Shown: piece by piece, positions 44,436 to 55,000 of the stretch
Position numbering within the stretch: position 1 is the stretch's first letter
Layout: the number at the start of each line of letters is the position of its first letter
Source: a bacterium
Lineage (GTDB): Bacteria > Desulfobacterota > DSWW01
Reading direction: 5' to 3'
DNA: 64,000 nt
Assembly: GCA_028277985.1 (NCBI GenBank)
Contig: JANQFG010000273.1
Span: 62,001-126,000, forward strand
Made by a program: the position numbers and the translations under genes
The notes under the pieces: model-generated
Told to the model about the DNA's origin: nothing
The model's database searches: none
What the model saw: only the letters and a program-made list of their open reading frames with translations

Positions 44436-47400
44436 ATGACCCAAGAGCTACGCATCCTGATCGTGGAAGATCTCCCTTCCGATGTGGAACTGGCAGAAAG
44501 GGAGCTGCGAACCGTACTCGCGGAGCACACACTGCATGTCGTGGATAACGAGAGAGACTATTTCGATGCGCTCACTTCCTTTGCGCCCGATCTGATCATC
44601 TCGGACTATATGCTTCCCGCCTTCGACGGCCTGACCGCGTTACAGATAGCCAGGGAGAGGCTTAACTTCGTGCCTTTCGTCATCCTCACCGGCTCCATGA
44701 ACGAAGATACTGCCGTTGAATGCATGAAGGCCGGGGCGGATGATTATGTGATCAAAGAGCACATGAAGAGGTTGGGCCCGGCAGTACTCAGCGCCCTCAA
44801 CAAGAAGAAGGCCGAAAGGGAGCGCCATCAGGCGATCGAGTCGCTCCGGGGCAGCGAGGAACGACTCAGGCTGGCCCAGGAAATCGCGGAGATCGGCGAC
44901 TGGTCGTGGGACATCCCGACCGGCCGGGTTAATTGGTCCGATCAGACATACAAGATATTCGGAGCCCCTCGAAAGGAACCCTCATTCGATTTCGCGAGAT
45001 CTTTCGTCCATCCCGACGACCTGGAAGTGTGGCAGACCACGGTTGAAGAGGCGGTCGAGAAGCAAGAACCCTTTACCCTCGACTACCGGGCCGTACGCTC
45101 CGATGGAAAGACCGTCTGGGTGCACAACGAGACCAGGTCCATATTCAACGACAGGGGGGAGATTGCCGGCTACATCGGCACGATTCAGGACATCACTGAG
45201 CTTCACCACGCTCGAGAAGAAGCCAGCCGCGCTTTGCGTATCCTTCAGTTCGCTATCGAGCAGATTCCGATCCCCGTGATCATCGCCGAAGCGCCGCATG
45301 TGGACATTTCCCACATCAATCAGGCGGCCGAGGATTTGCTGGCGAAGACACCGGACGACGTGAGGGGAATTCCTCTGGAGGAGCACCGCGAGTTCTGGCC
45401 GACCTTCTACCCGGACGGCACCCCCTATCGCCCTGAAGATCTGCCACTCACTCGCGCCGTCCAACGCGGCGATGTGATCTGGAACACCGAGATCATCATA
45501 AGGCGGCAAGACGGCGACCACTGGGTATCGGCCAGCGCTGCACCGTTGCGAGACGAACAGGGGCGGATCATCGCAGGGATCGTGGCCTTCCCCGACCTGA
45601 CCGAGCGCAAGCGGGCGGAGTTGCAGCTGAAAGAAGCCATCCTCCGACAGAACGAAGCGGTAAAAGCGGGAAATGTCGGTTTGTGGGATTGGAATCTGGT
45701 TACGAACAGTGTGCACTACTCGACAGAATGGAAGGCACAGATCGGATACGAGGATCATGAGATCAATGACGACTTCGAAGAATGGAGAAGTCGTATCCAT
45801 CCCGACGACCTGGAACCCACGGTCCAGAAGGTTCAGCACAGCGTAGAGGAAAGAAGCCAGGACCATCAGGTCGAGTTCCGGTTCCGCCACAAGGACGGAT
45901 CCTATCGTTGGATTCTAGCCAAAGCATCGGTTCTTCAGGATGACGCAGGTCGACCCGTCCGGATGCTGGGTTCTCACGCAGATATCACGGAGCGCAAGCA
46001 GGCGGAAGATGCCCTGAGAGAGAGCGAAGAGAGATACCGGGGACTCTTCAATGAAGCCCTCGACATGATTCATATGGTGGATCAAGACGGCAGGATCAAA
46101 GACGCGAACCCGGTTGAACTGGCAACGATGGGCTATTCACGCGAGGAATACATTGGGAAGCCCATCATGGAGCTGATCCATCCGGACAATCGAGTTGAGA
46201 CGGCAGGAAGACTGAAAGACGTGCTTGCGGGAAGAGAGATCCGGAGATTCGAGACGGCCCTGGTCAACAAACAAGGCGAGAAGGTCTTTGTGGAGGCGAA
46301 TGCCGTCCCCCAGATCAATGACGGGAAGGTCGTGTCTGCAAGAGCGATCCTCAGAAACGTCACCGAGCGAAAACTCGCCGACGAGGAGAGGGCACAGCTG
46401 GAGGAGCAATTCCATCAGGCACAGAAGCTCGAGTCGATCGGCCGGCTTGCCGGCGGTGTGGCTCACGATCTGAACAACCTGCTCGCCCCGATCCTCGGCT
46501 ACGGTGAAATGCTCCTGGAGGACGCCGTCGGGGTCGACCCACGCAGAGAGCCGCTGGAAGAGATCGTGGAGGCGAGCATGCGGGCAAGGGATCTGGTGCG
46601 CCAGCTCCTTGCCTTCAGCCGCAAGCAGGCACTCGAATTCAAGCACATCGAGGTGAACACCCTCCTCAAGAATTTCGAGAAACTCCTTCGCCGTACGATC
46701 CGTGAGGATATCGCCATTCATCTGAATCTTGCCGAGCCTCTTCCGTCCATCAAGGGGGATGTGGGCCAGCTGGAACAGGTCGTCATGAATCTTACCGTCA
46801 ATGCCCAGGACGCCATGCCGGACGGCGGCACCTTGACCATCGAGACCGCACTGGCCGAGCTGGACGAGAGTTACGCGGCAGAGAGACAGGGCGTAGTCCC
46901 CGGATCCTATGTCATGCTGGTAGTCAGCGACAGCGGATGCGGTCTGGACGCTGATGTGCGCGAACATCTTTTCGAACCCTTCTTCACAACCAAGGAAAAG
47001 GACAAGGGCACCGGCCTGGGCCTTGCGACCGTCTACGGCATCGTGAAGCAACACGGCGGAAACATCTGGGCCTACGGCGAGCCCGGTATGGGGGCGAGCT
47101 TCAAGGTCTACTTACCCATAACGACCGAACCCGCGGACGGCAAGGAAGAGATTCTGAGAACACCTTCCGACTTGTTCGGCTCGGAAACCATTCTGCTGGT
47201 GGAAGACAGCGGACAGTTGAGGAAGCTCGCCCGCACCATTCTGAAGCAGAGGGGGTACACGGTCCTTGTCGCCGCAGGCGGAAAGGAAGCGCTTGCACTG
47301 TTGGAGCACCACGAAGGGCCGGTACACATGCTCCTGACCGATGTGGTCATGCCCGACATGAACGGCAAGCAACTTTTCGAACAGATATCGGCTCGTTATC

Positions 47401-47546
47401 CGGATATCAAGACTCTCTACATGTCCGGCTATACCGACGACGTGATCGTCCACCACGGCGTCCTGGAAGAAGGTGTCCACTTCATCCAGAAACCCTTCCC
47501 GGTCAACGCCCTGGCCATCAAGGTCCGCGAGTTGCTGGATCAGTGA
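44436..47546 (+). CDS. Receiver-PAS4-histidine kinase-receiver hybrid sensor
   Basis: 1036 aa, soluble. Order: N-terminal receiver (1-125; [33 protein letters not shown]), PAS/PAC units at about 135-255, 262-390, 395-520 and 525-645, HisKA ([17 protein letters not shown], phospho-His), HATPase_c ([47 protein letters not shown]) and C-terminal receiver ([27 protein letters not shown]). Third gene of a signalling operon; the first receiver may take phosphate from the upstream kinase, which would make this an integrating node. No DNA-binding output is encoded nearby. Confidence 0.9.
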   Translation: MTQELRILIVEDLPSDVELAERELRTVLAEHTLHVVDNERDYFDALTSFAPDLIISDYMLPAFDGLTALQIARERLNFVPFVILTGSMNEDTAVECMKAGADDYVIKEHMKRLGPAVLSALNKKKAERERHQAIESLRGSEERLRLAQEIAEIGDWSWDIPTGRVNWSDQTYKIFGAPRKEPSFDFARSFVHPDDLEVWQTTVEEAVEKQEPFTLDYRAVRSDGKTVWVHNETRSIFNDRGEIAGYIGTIQDITELHHAREEASRALRILQFAIEQIPIPVIIAEAPHVDISHINQAAEDLLAKTPDDVRGIPLEEHREFWPTFYPDGTPYRPEDLPLTRAVQRGDVIWNTEIIIRRQDGDHWVSASAAPLRDEQGRIIAGIVAFPDLTERKRAELQLKEAILRQNEAVKAGNVGLWDWNLVTNSVHYSTEWKAQIGYEDHEINDDFEEWRSRIHPDDLEPTVQKVQHSVEERSQDHQVEFRFRHKDGSYRWILAKASVLQDDAGRPVRMLGSHADITERKQAEDALRESEERYRGLFNEALDMIHMVDQDGRIKDANPVELATMGYSREEYIGKPIMELIHPDNRVETAGRLKDVLAGREIRRFETALVNKQGEKVFVEANAVPQINDGKVVSARAILRNVTERKLADEERAQLEEQFHQAQKLESIGRLAGGVAHDLNNLLAPILGYGEMLLEDAVGVDPRREPLEEIVEASMRARDLVRQLLAFSRKQALEFKHIEVNTLLKNFEKLLRRTIREDIAIHLNLAEPLPSIKGDVGQLEQVVMNLTVNAQDAMPDGGTLTIETALAELDESYAAERQGVVPGSYVMLVVSDSGCGLDADVREHLFEPFFTTKEKDKGTGLGLATVYGIVKQHGGNIWAYGEPGMGASFKVYLPITTEPADGKEEILRTPSDLFGSETILLVEDSGQLRKLARTILKQRGYTVLVAAGGKEALALLEHHEGPVHMLLTDVVMPDMNGKQLFEQISARYPDIKTLYMSGYTDDVIVHHGVLEEGVHFIQKPFPVNALAIKVRELLDQ

Positions 47547-48014
47547 TACAGGGGCCTTGGCGGCCGTGAGAATCCCATGTGGATATCCCACTTCGTGATG
47601 CGCCCCCTCCCCGTAAGGTTGCCCATATCCTCAGCCAGTCCAGGTAGGGCCTGCGCTCGCTCTTCGGCTGATCATGTTGCATCGTGCTTCACCTAACCTC
47701 TTGTATCTATGTGTTTGTTTCCCACCACGATGGGGACCGGCAGACCAGAGTTCCGACCCACGAAGAAGCGGCCCCTTCAATTGGTCCCTGAATACGTAGA
47801 CGAAGAGTCACAAACCGTAAGGACCAAGCGCCGGCTCGTCGGCACTCCCCCTTTCGTTGCCGCATCAGGAAATAGCCAAACAAAACAACCGCAATCAACA
47901 TGTTGCGCCTGCTCATTCGACCCTTTGAAGGCATTCCTTCCCGATGGCCGACAGGAGGGCACGACCGTTGCAGATCAAAATCAGGTCGTTTTCGGAGGCA
48001 AGAATTGAACCATA
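47547..48014. other. Intergenic region without a supported gene
   Basis: About 470 bases after the hybrid kinase. Short open frames exist on both strands (for example 47709-48008 +), but none has a good ribosome site, family motifs or plausible composition. No terminator or RNA gene was recognised. The 3' part becomes A+T-rich toward the antitoxin promoter. Confidence 0.5.
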
Positions 48015-48029
48015 CTATAATATGTATAG
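48015..48029 (+). promoter_or_regulatory. Candidate -10 region with operator-like inverted repeat before the CopG antitoxin
   Basis: CTATA-ATATG-TATAG is a perfect 5-bp inverted repeat that contains the consensus -10 hexamer TATAAT (48016-48021). No clear -35 box is seen at proper spacing. The location, 42 bases before the toxin-remnant ORF, suits autoregulation by a ribbon-helix-helix antitoxin. Inferred. Confidence 0.4.
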
Positions 48030-48070
48030 AATTGTTGCAAAAAGTACATAACCCATGCTAGGATACGAAC

Positions 48071-48109
48071 GTGAGCGACGTGAAATTCACGTGGAAAGAG
48101 GATCTATGA
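48071..48109 (+). pseudogene. Twelve-codon ORF, probable remnant of a BrnT-family toxin gene
   Basis: GTG 48071, with AGGA 8 bases upstream, encodes VSDVKFTWKEDL and stops at TGA 48107-48109, overlapping the antitoxin ATG (ATGA). The peptide resembles the N-terminus of BrnT-like toxins (pattern xDxKFTWDExK), and BrnT genes commonly overlap the CopG/BrnA antitoxin this way. An internal deletion that joined the first codons to the last few would explain it. Alternatively it is only a translational leader. The peptide is too short for firm homology. Confidence 0.4.
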
Positions 48110-48378
48110 AGAAGCGAACAAAGAAGAGGATTGAATACACCGATGAAGGTATCGGTGATGTCCGTGTAATCGACGATTTCCTGCCCCCCCCTGAGGAACT
48201 CGCCTTCAGGGAGGAGACGACGAAGGTCACCATTGGGCTCAGCAAATCGAGCGTCGAGTTTTTCAAGCGGGAGGCCAGGAAACATGGAACCCCGTATCAG
48301 AAGATGATTCGGCGACTGCTGGATCTCTACGTGATGCGACACCGGGACTCGGGCCGGCACCGCACGCCTACTCGATGA
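48106..48378 (+). CDS. CopG-family (BrnA-like) antitoxin, apparently orphaned
   Basis: 90 aa from ATG 48106 (AGAGGAT upstream). N-terminal linker RIEYTDEGIGDVRVIDDFLP, then a ribbon-helix-helix-like C-terminus TTKVTIGLSKSSVEFFKREA and YQKMIRRLLDLYVMRH. This matches CopG-type antitoxins that pair with BrnT toxins, in which the upstream gene encodes the toxin. Here only a 12-codon ORF occupies the toxin position. It likely represses its own promoter. The frame could extend to 48055, but this would overlap the leader ORF. Confidence 0.8.
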   Translation: MKKRTKKRIEYTDEGIGDVRVIDDFLPPPEELAFREETTKVTIGLSKSSVEFFKREARKHGTPYQKMIRRLLDLYVMRHRDSGRHRTPTR

Positions 48379-48584
48379 TATGTGGGCTGGGGGGTGAGAA
48401 AAATCCTTCCCAAAACAGACAAGATGTTGACGCGCGGGAGGGGTTCTCCAGGTCTGGGGATTTCGCGACAACTACTTGATAGTATTGAGAAAAGCCCTCT
48501 TCCGATGGGTTTGGCCCCGAATTTGCTCTCCTGCCCTCTTATCAGGATGTACAGGTTACGGCAACAACCGTAGGAGCAAACATC

Positions 48585-48710
48585 ATGGATCGGGATTCTG
48601 TCAAGGAGCCGTTCGGAATCGGGCGGCTATGGAATGAAGTGACGATCCTGAGAGGTGTATTGATCGTGTCCTCGATTCTCTTCCTCGTCCTCGCCTTTTG
48701 TCCGCCCTAG
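48585..48710 (+). CDS. Small single-pass membrane protein (putative)
   Basis: 41 aa: a polar N-terminus (MDRDSVKEPFGIGRLWNEV) and one C-terminal hydrophobic helix of about 18 residues (IVSSILFLVLAFCPP). TAGGAG lies 8-9 bases before the ATG. Its last 4 bases overlap the stop of addA on the other strand. No family recognised. The orderly ribosome site and membrane helix favour a real gene; function unknown. Confidence 0.4.
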   Translation: MDRDSVKEPFGIGRLWNEVTILRGVLIVSSILFLVLAFCPP

Positions 48711-51700
48711 AATTCAACCGGTACGAACCGGTCGGCTCGTGAGAAGTACAAGCCCAGCTCTTTCACCTTCGCACCGGTGATTCGTGTCCATGTTTCCGCA
48801 TACAGCCGGACCTGTGGTGCATACTTCGCGACGAGTGCTTCCGGCTTGCCGCCCGGAAGGCTGTCCGTCTTGTAGTCGACGATGACCCACCCGTCCGGCT
48901 CCTCGAAGGCCAGGTCCATTACTCCACGAACCAGGGCCGGGACGGCGCCCTCACGCTCCATCAGAATCTCGAAAGGGACTTCCACGAGGCGTCTCCGGCT
49001 GGCCAGGGCCCTCTGCCAGATTTCCGCTTTCATCACAGCCTTGACCGCTTCCACGGCGGTCGTCGCCACGGCCAGGTCCAGATCCTGTTCCAGAACCGCT
49101 GCCTTCGCTACTTCCGCGAGATCGGCGCCGGGGTTCTCCATGGCAACCTGCAGCAGGGTGTGAATGACCGTTCCCCACTCCACACCGTGCTCTCCGTCCT
49201 CGTGATCTTGCAGCCCTTGATCGGAGTTGGGGCCGGAGTTCGGGGACAGCCACCGATCTCCCTCAGGCAGCGGCTGCAGCGGACTGCTTCCCAAGCTCGG
49301 AGCCGTCTCCAGGGCGTACCGTTTCGCTGCAATGACTTCCAGCGTATGGCCGGAAGCCGCCTCGAGGCGATTCGAAAGCCCTTGACGTGTCTCTTCGATC
49401 TCCATCTCGGTGAGGGGCCTTCGGTTTCTTTCGGGACAGGACCGGGGGCCGGGATCCGGAAGCTCGGCTCCGTCATCCAAGAAGGGCTCGAAGGCCTTCC
49501 ATGGGCTCCAACGCTTCTTTCCCTTCCCCAGACGTCGGCTCACGATCAGGGCACGCCCGGCACGGGTGGCGGCAACGTAGCGAAGCCGTAGAGCCTCTGC
49601 CGCAGAGAAGGCCCGCTCCCTTTCAGCGACCTCTTCCCACTCCTTGGGCTGGGCAAGCACAGGCTGCTGGTACCCTCGCTTGGGCCCTTGAACAAGCATG
49701 TGCCCGAGCGTGCGATTCCCCGAGCGATCGATGTGGGTCTGCACTCCGTGATCGTAATCGCCAGAGGGACTGGCAAGAAACACGACCGGGGCTTCCAGCC
49801 CCTTGACCTTGTGCAGGTTCATGATCCGCACCAGGGGCCTCTCGCCCGACCGAACGGAGATCCCATCGTACGCCGTCTCCGCGTGGACCAACTCCCCCAG
49901 GCCCTCGACGGCCTGTTCGCTCGTCCACATCCGTGTCTGTGCGTCCCGGAGAATCTCGATCGCCTTGGCGAGACTCCCCGCCTCGACGTCCCCACCCGGA
50001 CGGCTGCCGGCAAGGACCAGCAACCCAAGGTGTGCCACGATTTTCTCGAGGGCAGTCGGAACGGGAAGCCGGGCCAGCCAGCGCGCGTAGCGTCGGAGGC
50101 GCTCGAAGGCGTCCCGAAAGGCCTCCGTCTCCGCGTCGGCCAAGCCCTTCTCCGGCAAAGGCTCCCTGTAGGAGAAGCGACCGCCCGCCTTCTTGAAGGC
50201 GTAGAGCGCCGTGTCGCTCACGCCGAAGAGCTCGCTCCTGAGCACGGCCAGCAGGCAGACGGGATCGTCCGGATAGATCACCGCGCGCAGGCAAAGGTGA
50301 AGAAGCCGGAGCTCATCCACCTCGTTCAGCAGGGTACCGCCGCTCACCTGGTTTGGAATACCGAGATCCTGAAGCTTCCGGGCGTACTGACTGAGATGTT
50401 TGCGTTTATAGGTGACGATCATGAAATCGTCGGGGGTCATGCCGGAGTCAATGGCTGCCCGGATCGTGCGAGCGATGCGGTCGGCTTCGTATTCGATCGC
50501 CTGGTCCGCATTCGAGTATTCCTCCGGGATCGAAAGTGCATACAGGCCGGTCAACTCCCCCTCGTTTCCTCCGGGCCGACCGGGCTGTAGGGGCACATAG
50601 CGGGGAGACTCCTCCGAATCCCGTGCGGGAAACCTGTCGCTCGTGACCGTCGCATCTTCGGGTTCCTCTTTCGCAGGCTCGAAGACCTGGTTGACCCATT
50701 CGATGATCCCGTCCGTGGTCCGGAAGTTCACGGAAAGCTCCAGAAGAATCCCCTCTTCTCCCCTCTCGCTGCCTCGACGGATCATGGATTTGACTTCGTT
50801 GTAGGTAACGATGTCCGCCCGCCGGAATCGATAGATCGACTGCTTCGGATCTCCCACGACAAACAACGAGCCGGGCCGAGGGATACATTTTCGCCATTCG
50901 GTCTCCCCGGAATCCGTGGCCGTCAGAAGCATCATCACCTCGGCCTGGACCGGGTCCGTGTCCTGGAACTCATCCACCAGGAGGTATCGGAAACGACCCG
51001 CAAAATATCTTCTCACATGGGGCTTGTCCCGGAGGAGCTCGGCCGCCTTGATCAGGAGATCCTGGAAATTGAGCAGCCCCGCCTGCGCCCGCAGACGGTC
51101 GTAGATTTCCCGGGCACGGAACAGTACCCGCAGAATCGTGGCGTAGCGGATCTCGTGCCAGGCACGCAGGGCGGGCCCGACCACATCTTCACGAAACTTC
51201 TCCCAGCGGGCCTCCTCCCTCTTCGCGTCGTCCCTCGAGAAGCGCCCCTCCTGCATCCACTCCTTCTGGACCACCCTCCCCTTTCTGTCGAAGAGCGCCA
51301 GCACCTCCATGAGATGACTCGGCGTGCTCAAATCCTCGTAGTGGGATATGATCCTTGGCAGGCGCTTGAACTGGGGAATCAGCGAATCGTTCCCCGAACG
51401 AAGCGGAAGGTCCGGGCCCATTCTTCGCATGTGCGCCACGTATTCCTCGAGGGCTGCGCGTGCGCCGGTCAGATCCAGACCCTCCGCCGCCTCTTCCGGC
51501 GCGGGCCATTCGTCCACGTCAGGAAAGTCGGCGAATCGAACAAAGGCGCCCTCCAGGTCCTCCACCGTGAGGCCGAGTCGATCCAGTCGCGAACGCAGGC
51601 CGGCCGTATCTTCAAATAGAAGGTCGGCCGTCAACTCGTCCCACGCCTCGGATCGTAGCCTCAGGTCCGCGTCCCCGTCGATCTCCTCGAACGCGAGGTC

Positions 51701-52087
51701 CACATTCGCCTCGACCGGCCGCTCCCGCAGCAGACGGGCGCAGAAAGCGTGGATCGTCCCAATGAAGACCTGTTCGATGTTGGCCAGGGCTCTGGCGAGT
51801 CGCTCTCCTTCCTCCTCGCCTGCTTCGCGTACGGCTGACTCCAGCCTCACCTGGAAACGTGCCCGAAGCTCGGCCGCGGCCTTCCTGGTGAACGTCACGG
51901 CCGCCAGGTTGCCGATCTCCTCACACTTGCCCGCGGCCAGGAGCGCGACCATACGTTCCACCATGCTCGTCGTCTTGCCCGTGCCGGCGGCCGCTTCGAC
52001 CAGCATGTTCCGGTCCAGATCCTCGACGATCCGATCCCGCTGATCCTGATCGGCAGGCACCGGTGAACCGGGTCTATTCCGCGTCAT
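48707..52087 (-). CDS. addA: AddA-like UvrD-family helicase/nuclease (RecB family)
   Basis: 1126 aa. SF1 helicase motifs in order: VEAAAGTGKTTSMVERM (Walker A), LAAVTFTRKAAAEL (Ia), LLVDEFQDTDPVQAEVM (II), VVGDPKQSIYRFRRAD (III), ELSVNFRTTDGIIEWVN (IV), MNLHKVKGLEAPVVFLA (V) and LRYVAATRAGRALIVSRR (VI). The C-terminal PD-(D/E)XK nuclease shows GTVIHTLLQ, VRGVMDLAFE and WVIVDYKTDSL. With the AddB-like partner it would process double-strand breaks for RecA loading. It begins inside the end of the partner gene (14-base overlap). Confidence 0.9.
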   Translation of the reverse strand: MTRNRPGSPVPADQDQRDRIVEDLDRNMLVEAAAGTGKTTSMVERMVALLAAGKCEEIGNLAAVTFTRKAAAELRARFQVRLESAVREAGEEEGERLARALANIEQVFIGTIHAFCARLLRERPVEANVDLAFEEIDGDADLRLRSEAWDELTADLLFEDTAGLRSRLDRLGLTVEDLEGAFVRFADFPDVDEWPAPEEAAEGLDLTGARAALEEYVAHMRRMGPDLPLRSGNDSLIPQFKRLPRIISHYEDLSTPSHLMEVLALFDRKGRVVQKEWMQEGRFSRDDAKREEARWEKFREDVVGPALRAWHEIRYATILRVLFRAREIYDRLRAQAGLLNFQDLLIKAAELLRDKPHVRRYFAGRFRYLLVDEFQDTDPVQAEVMMLLTATDSGETEWRKCIPRPGSLFVVGDPKQSIYRFRRADIVTYNEVKSMIRRGSERGEEGILLELSVNFRTTDGIIEWVNQVFEPAKEEPEDATVTSDRFPARDSEESPRYVPLQPGRPGGNEGELTGLYALSIPEEYSNADQAIEYEADRIARTIRAAIDSGMTPDDFMIVTYKRKHLSQYARKLQDLGIPNQVSGGTLLNEVDELRLLHLCLRAVIYPDDPVCLLAVLRSELFGVSDTALYAFKKAGGRFSYREPLPEKGLADAETEAFRDAFERLRRYARWLARLPVPTALEKIVAHLGLLVLAGSRPGGDVEAGSLAKAIEILRDAQTRMWTSEQAVEGLGELVHAETAYDGISVRSGERPLVRIMNLHKVKGLEAPVVFLASPSGDYDHGVQTHIDRSGNRTLGHMLVQGPKRGYQQPVLAQPKEWEEVAERERAFSAAEALRLRYVAATRAGRALIVSRRLGKGKKRWSPWKAFEPFLDDGAELPDPGPRSCPERNRRPLTEMEIEETRQGLSNRLEAASGHTLEVIAAKRYALETAPSLGSSPLQPLPEGDRWLSPNSGPNSDQGLQDHEDGEHGVEWGTVIHTLLQVAMENPGADLAEVAKAAVLEQDLDLAVATTAVEAVKAVMKAEIWQRALASRRRLVEVPFEILMEREGAVPALVRGVMDLAFEEPDGWVIVDYKTDSLPGGKPEALVAKYAPQVRLYAETWTRITGAKVKELGLYFSRADRFVPVEF

Positions 52088-55000
52088 ATCCTCTCAGTCT
52101 CCGAAACCCTTCGAGGGGTTTGTTCTCCCGGTTCTTGAGCTTGCGCTCGGACGCCTCGGCAGCTGCGTCCCGATTCCCAAAGGCTTCCTTGTAGTCGCTG
52201 TAGCCGACGTCTCCGGCATCGTCCGTAAAAGGAAAGGCACCCCGCGCGAGCATCTCGCAAAGGCTCCCGAGCACACGAACCCCTTCCGCCAGCTCAGGCG
52301 CGGTCCAATCGACCCTTTCACCGTGTTCGCGCGTGGTCGGGAAGAAGTAACCGAACCGGTCGACCGCAGCATCCGGCGACACGGCTTCCTTCAGGCGACT
52401 CTCGGCCATTCGCATGTACAGGGCATTCTGTACGATTCTGCCGCCCTGAAACGGATCCTCGAGTGTACCCGCCCTGTCTCTCCGGTATTTCCAGCTGCTT
52501 CCCGTCTTGTAGTCCCAGACCGAGTATCGATTCCCACCGGCACCGGCGACCTCATCGATCCGGTCGATCCGGCCCCTGGCGCGCAGAGTCAGGCCAGCTC
52601 CAAGCTGCAGGCTGACCGGATCCGGTGTGTCCAGGGGTGTTCCCTGCCCCTCGGGCAACAGCCCGACGGAGGCCTCGAAGCAGAAAGGCCTGCTCTCGCG
52701 GCAGAATCTCTCCTCTTCCTGAAGGAAGATACGGGATGCAAGCCGCAAATCCATGGCCTCCCGTTCGTAGGCGATCCGGGACGGGATGGGTTTGTTGTCC
52801 CTCCACCATGCAACCTCTGCTTCCAGCATCTGCATCAGCAGCTGCTCGTCCCTCTGGAAGTCCGGAAGGAGATCCTGCTCACGCAGACGGTGCATGAACT
52901 TTCGAAACACTGCATGAAGGAGCTGGCCTCTCTCGGCAGGATCGAGCCAGATCCTTGGATCCATCTGAATCTCATCCGGAGGCCGGATGCCGAGAACGTA
53001 CCGGAAGAAATACTCCATCGGACAGGCACCCGCCGTCTCGAGCGCGCTCGCGGAAAGGATGGGGCCGTCGGGCCGGGTGGGATCCAGATCCTCGCCCGCC
53101 TCCGGCACAAATCCGTCATATTCCGTGAAGGCGTCGCTGGCCCTTGCCTCACGCGCGACAAACCCCCTCCCGAGGTGGGGGAAGCTGCGGACGATCACCT
53201 TCTCCGGATCAAGGATTCCATCCCCCTCACACATCCACCGGATCCAGGACTCGGTCAGGTCGAGACAACGGTCCGGACGGCTCGGCGCAAAGGATGCGGC
53301 CTCGGGAATCGACCGGATCAGGTCATCCTGGTCCCCCTGCGGATCTCTGGCAAGGACCCGATAGGCGTCGAGCACAACCGGGCTCGGGAACATCTCCCGG
53401 TCATCGGTCAGGCTTCGACAGCAGTAGCTCAGCGTCACTTTGCCGCGCAGGCGGGCCTGGAGCCGCGCAAACCCCTGAGTGGTTCGTTCCAGGCGGCTCG
53501 CCGCAGTGGGCAGATCTCCGGATACTTTGCGCCTCTCTCCGTCGAGAAGAATGGGATCCTGCAGGCCTGAACCGGGGAACCGACTGTCATCAAGGCCCAC
53601 GATAAAGATGTGGCTCCGGCCCGAGTGCCCGCCGCCCTGGACCGGAGCAACGTGAAAACGTCCTGGTTGAGGCCGCTCTCCGCGGACAGGCGAAGTCAGG
53701 CATCTTTCCTCCAGCCATTTCCGAATGTCCAGCCCCTCCACCTCCTCCTCGCCGATCCACTCGGCGAGTGCCTGGATCTCGTCTACGAGCTTCTTGCGAA
53801 CGAATTCGTCGAACCGGTTGGTATGACGGGTATGCCGATCAAGGAAGGCCTGCGCCGCTTCCAGGAGGTCCTTCTGGTGAACCACCCTTTCCGGCGTGTT
53901 CGACAGAAGTCCGTGCACGAACTCACGGCTCGCCTTCAGGCCTTTCAATCTACTTGTCAGTCGTAACGGTTCGTCGCCTGCGTTTTCGCCTTCCTCGTCG
54001 CTCAATCGACCCGATGCCAGCCTTCTCTCGACCGCATCGATCGCTTCGTCGATTTTCGTCAGATACCGCGACCGCCCGCTGCCGATCGGAACCGCCCGCA
54101 GACGCCGGGCCGGTTCGGCGAAGCCGGAGATTCCCTCTTCAGCCGGCTCGATCCTGAGGAGCCCTTCCAGAATCATCCGGACCAGGATCGCCTGGGGATA
54201 CCCTTCGTGCATCCAGGAGAGCCACCCGAGCAGCGCCCGCGCCGGGCGGCCGTAACGGGCAGGGACTCCTTCCGCAAAGGTTGCCGGCAGAGAGTCTCCG
54301 TCATCATCGTCCGTCAATCTCGAAGTGATCTCGTAGATCAATGGAACATACGTGGCCGCATCCGCGTGGAGGATCTCCACCTCATCAAAGGGGATCCCCG
54401 CTTCGAGACAGCGCCGCAACACTTCGCGCACCTCGTTCACTTCACCCAGGGCCCGGAAGATCCCGTTCACAACCGGCAGTTCGGGGGGATCCACGGGAAG
54501 GACGATCCTTTGCTCCTCCGGCGTGCTCTCCAGGAAGTCCCTCTCCAACCTTCGAAGATCCTCTGCCAGATCCTCGGGGACCAGGATCAGGCTCTCTTCG
54601 GGCACAGCCCCGGGCTCGCGCTGCAGCCTTCGAGTCGCCAGGCGCAGCAGCTCTGCATTGTCCATCAGCCGCTCCGCCTCGAGGACTCTCTCGAATTCCT
54701 TCAGGAGCCGTCCGAGCTCCTCCCCCTTCCGCTTCACCTCAAAAGAGCCCGGACGGATGTCGGAGCTTTTCAGGCCCGAAAGTCGCAGATCGCTAACCGA
54801 CCGTGCGAGTGTTTGGGTCAGCCCGGGGCTCGGCTCCAAGCGGGTCGTATACCCGCCGCCGGCCGCCCTCAGTCGCCCGAACAAGCGACCGACCAGAACC
54901 TCGACACCCACCCCACGGAGGAAGCGCAGGCCCTTCGCGGCCATTTCCCCCGAAGTCAGGTCGAGAACCATGTGCTGAAGGGTTTTCACCCTTACGTTCA

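Noticed and set aside
47709-48008. 99-codon open frame after the hybrid kinase
   Set aside because: No ribosome site, no family motif and irregular composition; also crossed by equally long minus-strand frames.
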